Assembly (NCBI GenBank): GCA_903854175.1 | Contig: CAINVQ010000066.1 | Location: forward strand, 1 to 8,093 | Source of the DNA: an uncultured Actinomycetes bacterium | GTDB lineage: Bacteria > Actinomycetota > Acidimicrobiia > Acidimicrobiales > RAAP-2 | DNA: 8,093 nt | Direction: 5' to 3' | Made by a program: the position numbers and the translations under genes | The notes under the pieces: model-generated | What the model saw: only the letters and a program-made list of their open reading frames with translations | Told to the model about the DNA's origin: nothing | Database searches by the model: none | Shown here: positions 5,869-8,093 of the stretch, piece after piece | How positions within the stretch are numbered: the first letter of the stretch is position 1 | Layout: the number at the start of each line of letters is the position of its first letter

Positions 5869-6465
5869 ATGAAACGTATTGGTCTGGCTGGTGGAATTGG
5901 TGCGGGGAAGTCCGCAGCTTGTGAATTCCTTGTGAATCAAGGCTTTGACGTCATTGACGCTGATGATGTTGCACACCAAATTGTCGAGCCTGACCAGGCT
6001 GCTTGGAGCGCACTAATTGATGCATTTGGAACTTCAATTCTTAAAAGTGACCGAACTCTTGATCGTGAATACCTTGCAAAAATTGTTTTTAGTGATTCAT
6101 CAGCCAGAGATCGACTTAATTCAATAACCCATCCGGCTATTGGAATTGAAATTATTCGACAACTTGAGGCTTGCAAATCAAAAGCCGCTTTTGTTGCTCT
6201 TCCTTTATTTCGCGCTGAGCATCGCCAAATATTCTCGCTTGATTCAGCCTGGGCGGTTCTTGCATCTCCTGAGATTGCAAAACAACGTCTTATTGAACAT
6301 CGAGGCTTTTCCGATGTAGATGCGCAGGCTCGAATAGATAGTCAGATATCAAACGAAGTCAGAAGTTCGCTAGTTAATCGTGTTATTTGGAACGAAGGAA
6401 CTGTTCAGGATCTAGAAAATTGCCTCAACGAAGCTCTCATAAGTGAGGGACTCCTGAGTGGATAA
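5869..6465 (+). CDS. coaE: Dephospho-CoA kinase
   Basis: Catalyses the last step of coenzyme A synthesis: ATP-dependent phosphorylation of the 3'-hydroxyl of dephospho-CoA in the cytosol. The 198-residue protein has the P-loop GGIGAGKS (8-15), the DADDVAH motif (30-36) that binds substrate and metal, [11 protein letters not shown] (64-74), the THPAI segment (87-91), and a lid/Arg region (~137-168) with the conserved Gln159 near RIDSQ. The usual PLLFE block appears as LPLFRAEH (111-118) and the usual D-x-V-I-D-N-x-G as NRVIWNEG (170-177), so this is a divergent but complete member. It lacks the extra C-terminal UPF0157-like domain found in mycobacterial CoaE. The stop overlaps the GTG of uvrB by 8 bases, so the two are co-transcribed. 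The start is probably leaderless. Confidence 0.95.
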   Translation: MKRIGLAGGIGAGKSAACEFLVNQGFDVIDADDVAHQIVEPDQAAWSALIDAFGTSILKSDRTLDREYLAKIVFSDSSARDRLNSITHPAIGIEIIRQLEACKSKAAFVALPLFRAEHRQIFSLDSAWAVLASPEIAKQRLIEHRGFSDVDAQARIDSQISNEVRSSLVNRVIWNEGTVQDLENCLNEALISEGLLSG

Positions 6466-8093
6466 GTTCCTAGTTGAATCACCATTTCAGCCTTCTGGCG
6501 ACCAGCCCACTGCAATTGCGACACTTACTAGCGGAATCAATGATGGACTTCGCTACCAGACCCTTGAAGGAATTACTGGCAGTGGAAAGACCGCAACAAT
6601 TGCATGGCTCGTTGAGCAAGTACAGCGCCCAACATTAATTCTTGAACCTAACAAATCTCTTGCCGCACAGTTGGCGTCAGAACTTAAAGAGATGCTTCCT
6701 CAAAATCGAGTCGAATTCTTTGTTTCTTACTATGACTATTACCAACCTGAAGCGTATATTCCTCGCACAGACACCTTCATTGAGAAGGACAGTTCTATTA
6801 ACGAAGAGATTGATCGACTTCGTCACGCGGCGACTTCTTCTCTCTTGACGCATCGAGACACCATTGTCGTTGCTTCGGTGTCGTGCATTTACGGACTTGG
6901 GTCACCACTTGAATACCGTGAGCGAATGCTGCAAATTGAAGTGGGAATGAAGTTTGATCAGCGAGAACTCCTGCGTCGCTTAGTTGAAATGCAGTACAAC
7001 CGCAATGAACTTGTACTTGAGCGTGGTCTATTTCGCATGAAGGGTGACACCCTTGAAATTCAACCGGCCTATAGCAACGAGGCAATTCGAGTGTCCTTCT
7101 TTGATGATGAAGTTGAAGAGATCACTTTCTTCAACCCAGTTACTCAAGAACAGCGTGGCAAAGTTAGCGAATTCACATTGTTCGCAGCATCGCATTACGC
7201 AACGAGCTCGGAAACACTTAACAGCGCTTGTCGACTTATTGAAGATGAGTTACAGATCCAACTCGCAAAGTTTGAAAGAGAAGGAAAACTTCTTGAGATG
7301 CAGCGGCTTAGATCTCGAACTGAGCACGATTTAGAAATGTTGGAACAGACAGGCATTTGTGCGGGAATTGAAAACTATTCGGCGCATCTAGATGGAAGAA
7401 AGCCAGGAGAACGTCCATTTACGTTGCTGGATTATTTTCCAGACGACATGCTCGTTGTCATTGATGAATCACACGTTGCGGTTCCACAAATTCGTGGTCA
7501 GTACGCAGGAGACAGATCAAGAAAAGAAACATTGGTCGAACACGGATTCAGACTTCCAAGTGCGATGGATAACAGACCTCTCAACTTTGATGAATTCATG
7601 AACATTGTTCCGCAAATGGTTTTTGTTTCGGCCACACCTGGTCCCTACGAGATAGAGCACAGTGATCAGATTGCTGAACAAGTTATTCGACCTACTGGCC
7701 TACTCGATCCAATCATCACTGTTGTTCCTACGAAAAATCAGATTGATGATCTTCGCATACGTCTCGATGCAGTTATCGAGCGCAATGAGCGAGCACTCAT
7801 CACAACCTTGACGAAGCGAATGTCAGAAGATCTCACAAACTTTCTGACCAAAGCGGGTTACCGCGTTCAGTATCTCCATAGTGATATTGACACCATTCAA
7901 AGAATTGAGATACTTCGTTCACTAAGACTCGGTGAGTTTGACATCTTGGTTGGAATCAACTTGCTTCGTGAAGGCCTCGATCTACCTGAAGTTTCACTCG
8001 TTGCAATTCTTGACGCGGACAAAGAAGGATTCCTTCGCTCTAGAAGTGCGCTCATTCAGACAATTGGGCGTGCTGCACGTAACGCAAATGGAG
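6458..8093 (+). CDS. uvrB: Excinuclease ABC subunit UvrB (3' end outside window)
   Basis: The damage-verifying helicase-like subunit of nucleotide excision repair, loaded on DNA by UvrA and then recruiting UvrC. The frame is open from GTG 6458 to the right edge: 545 codons of an expected ~660-700, so the C-terminal UvrB/UvrC-interaction motif is missing from the window only. Visible parts are the N-terminal FQPSGDQP (10-17), Walker A GITGSGKT (38-45), [10 protein letters not shown] (motif Ia), the beta-hairpin [12 protein letters not shown] (91-102) that clamps [22 protein letters not shown], Walker B with DESH at 336-339, SATPG (391-395), [23 protein letters not shown], and motif [11 protein letters not shown] (534-542). 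GTG 6458 is chosen because it starts right at the N-terminal motif and a GAGG lies 9 bases upstream. It overlaps the coaE stop (GTGGATAA), indicating translational coupling. Confidence 0.97.
   Translation, partial: MDKFLVESPFQPSGDQPTAIATLTSGINDGLRYQTLEGITGSGKTATIAWLVEQVQRPTLILEPNKSLAAQLASELKEMLPQNRVEFFVSYYDYYQPEAYIPRTDTFIEKDSSINEEIDRLRHAATSSLLTHRDTIVVASVSCIYGLGSPLEYRERMLQIEVGMKFDQRELLRRLVEMQYNRNELVLERGLFRMKGDTLEIQPAYSNEAIRVSFFDDEVEEITFFNPVTQEQRGKVSEFTLFAASHYATSSETLNSACRLIEDELQIQLAKFEREGKLLEMQRLRSRTEHDLEMLEQTGICAGIENYSAHLDGRKPGERPFTLLDYFPDDMLVVIDESHVAVPQIRGQYAGDRSRKETLVEHGFRLPSAMDNRPLNFDEFMNIVPQMVFVSATPGPYEIEHSDQIAEQVIRPTGLLDPIITVVPTKNQIDDLRIRLDAVIERNERALITTLTKRMSEDLTNFLTKAGYRVQYLHSDIDTIQRIEILRSLRLGEFDILVGINLLREGLDLPEVSLVAILDADKEGFLRSRSALIQTIGRAARNANG

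Noticed and set aside
6642..7601. Several short frames on both strands between 6642 and 7601
   Set aside because: They lie within the continuous uvrB frame, which has all family motifs in order; these are out-of-frame shadows.

Overview
The window looks like a piece of a streamlined, moderately low-GC actinobacterial chromosome (G+C roughly mid-40s, estimated by eye). The backbone order rpsA, a small acidic protein, coaE, uvrB is an arrangement I know from Actinobacteria. The tight packing, GTG starts, overlapping genes and apparent leaderless starts fit a small-genome freshwater or marine lineage such as the acI / Nanopelagicales group. That taxonomic placement is inference and is not proven by the sequence.

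Layout: (1) Bases 1-434 hold the 3' end of rpsA (ribosomal protein S1) on the + strand, closed by a strong intrinsic terminator at 444-496. (2) Bases 536-853 encode an uncharacterised 105-residue acidic protein on the + strand. (3) Bases 850-5773 are a block of five genes on the - strand. Transcription runs right to left through oppB and oppC (permeases), oppD and oppF (ATPases) of an oligopeptide/dipeptide-type ABC importer, then a cytosolic alpha/beta hydrolase of the hormone-sensitive-lipase family. (4) Bases 5869-8093 return to the + strand with coaE (dephospho-CoA kinase) overlapping uvrB (excinuclease ABC subunit B), which runs off the right edge.

The four opp genes overlap each other by 1-8 bases and are surely one operon. 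It is fired from a 68-95 base divergent region shared with coaE. The importer has both permeases and both ATPases, and each ATPase carries a C-terminal four-cysteine motif of the type known to hold an Fe-S cluster. However, no substrate-binding protein gene lies in the window, so the operon must borrow one or work unusually. The hydrolase sits 89 bases downstream with its own strong ribosome binding site and a possible promoter, and may act on something the importer brings in. The whole - strand block separates genes that I expect to be close together (rpsA / small protein and coaE / uvrB), so it looks like an accessory insertion into a housekeeping neighbourhood. No mobile-element remnants, tRNA, CRISPR or phage genes are visible.

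No stretch longer than about 100 bases lacks a gene. I see no entirely new system. The points most worth a second look are the importer without a binding protein, its linkage to an esterase-like enzyme, the stop-codon overlap of the convergent genes, and the uncharacterised small protein.
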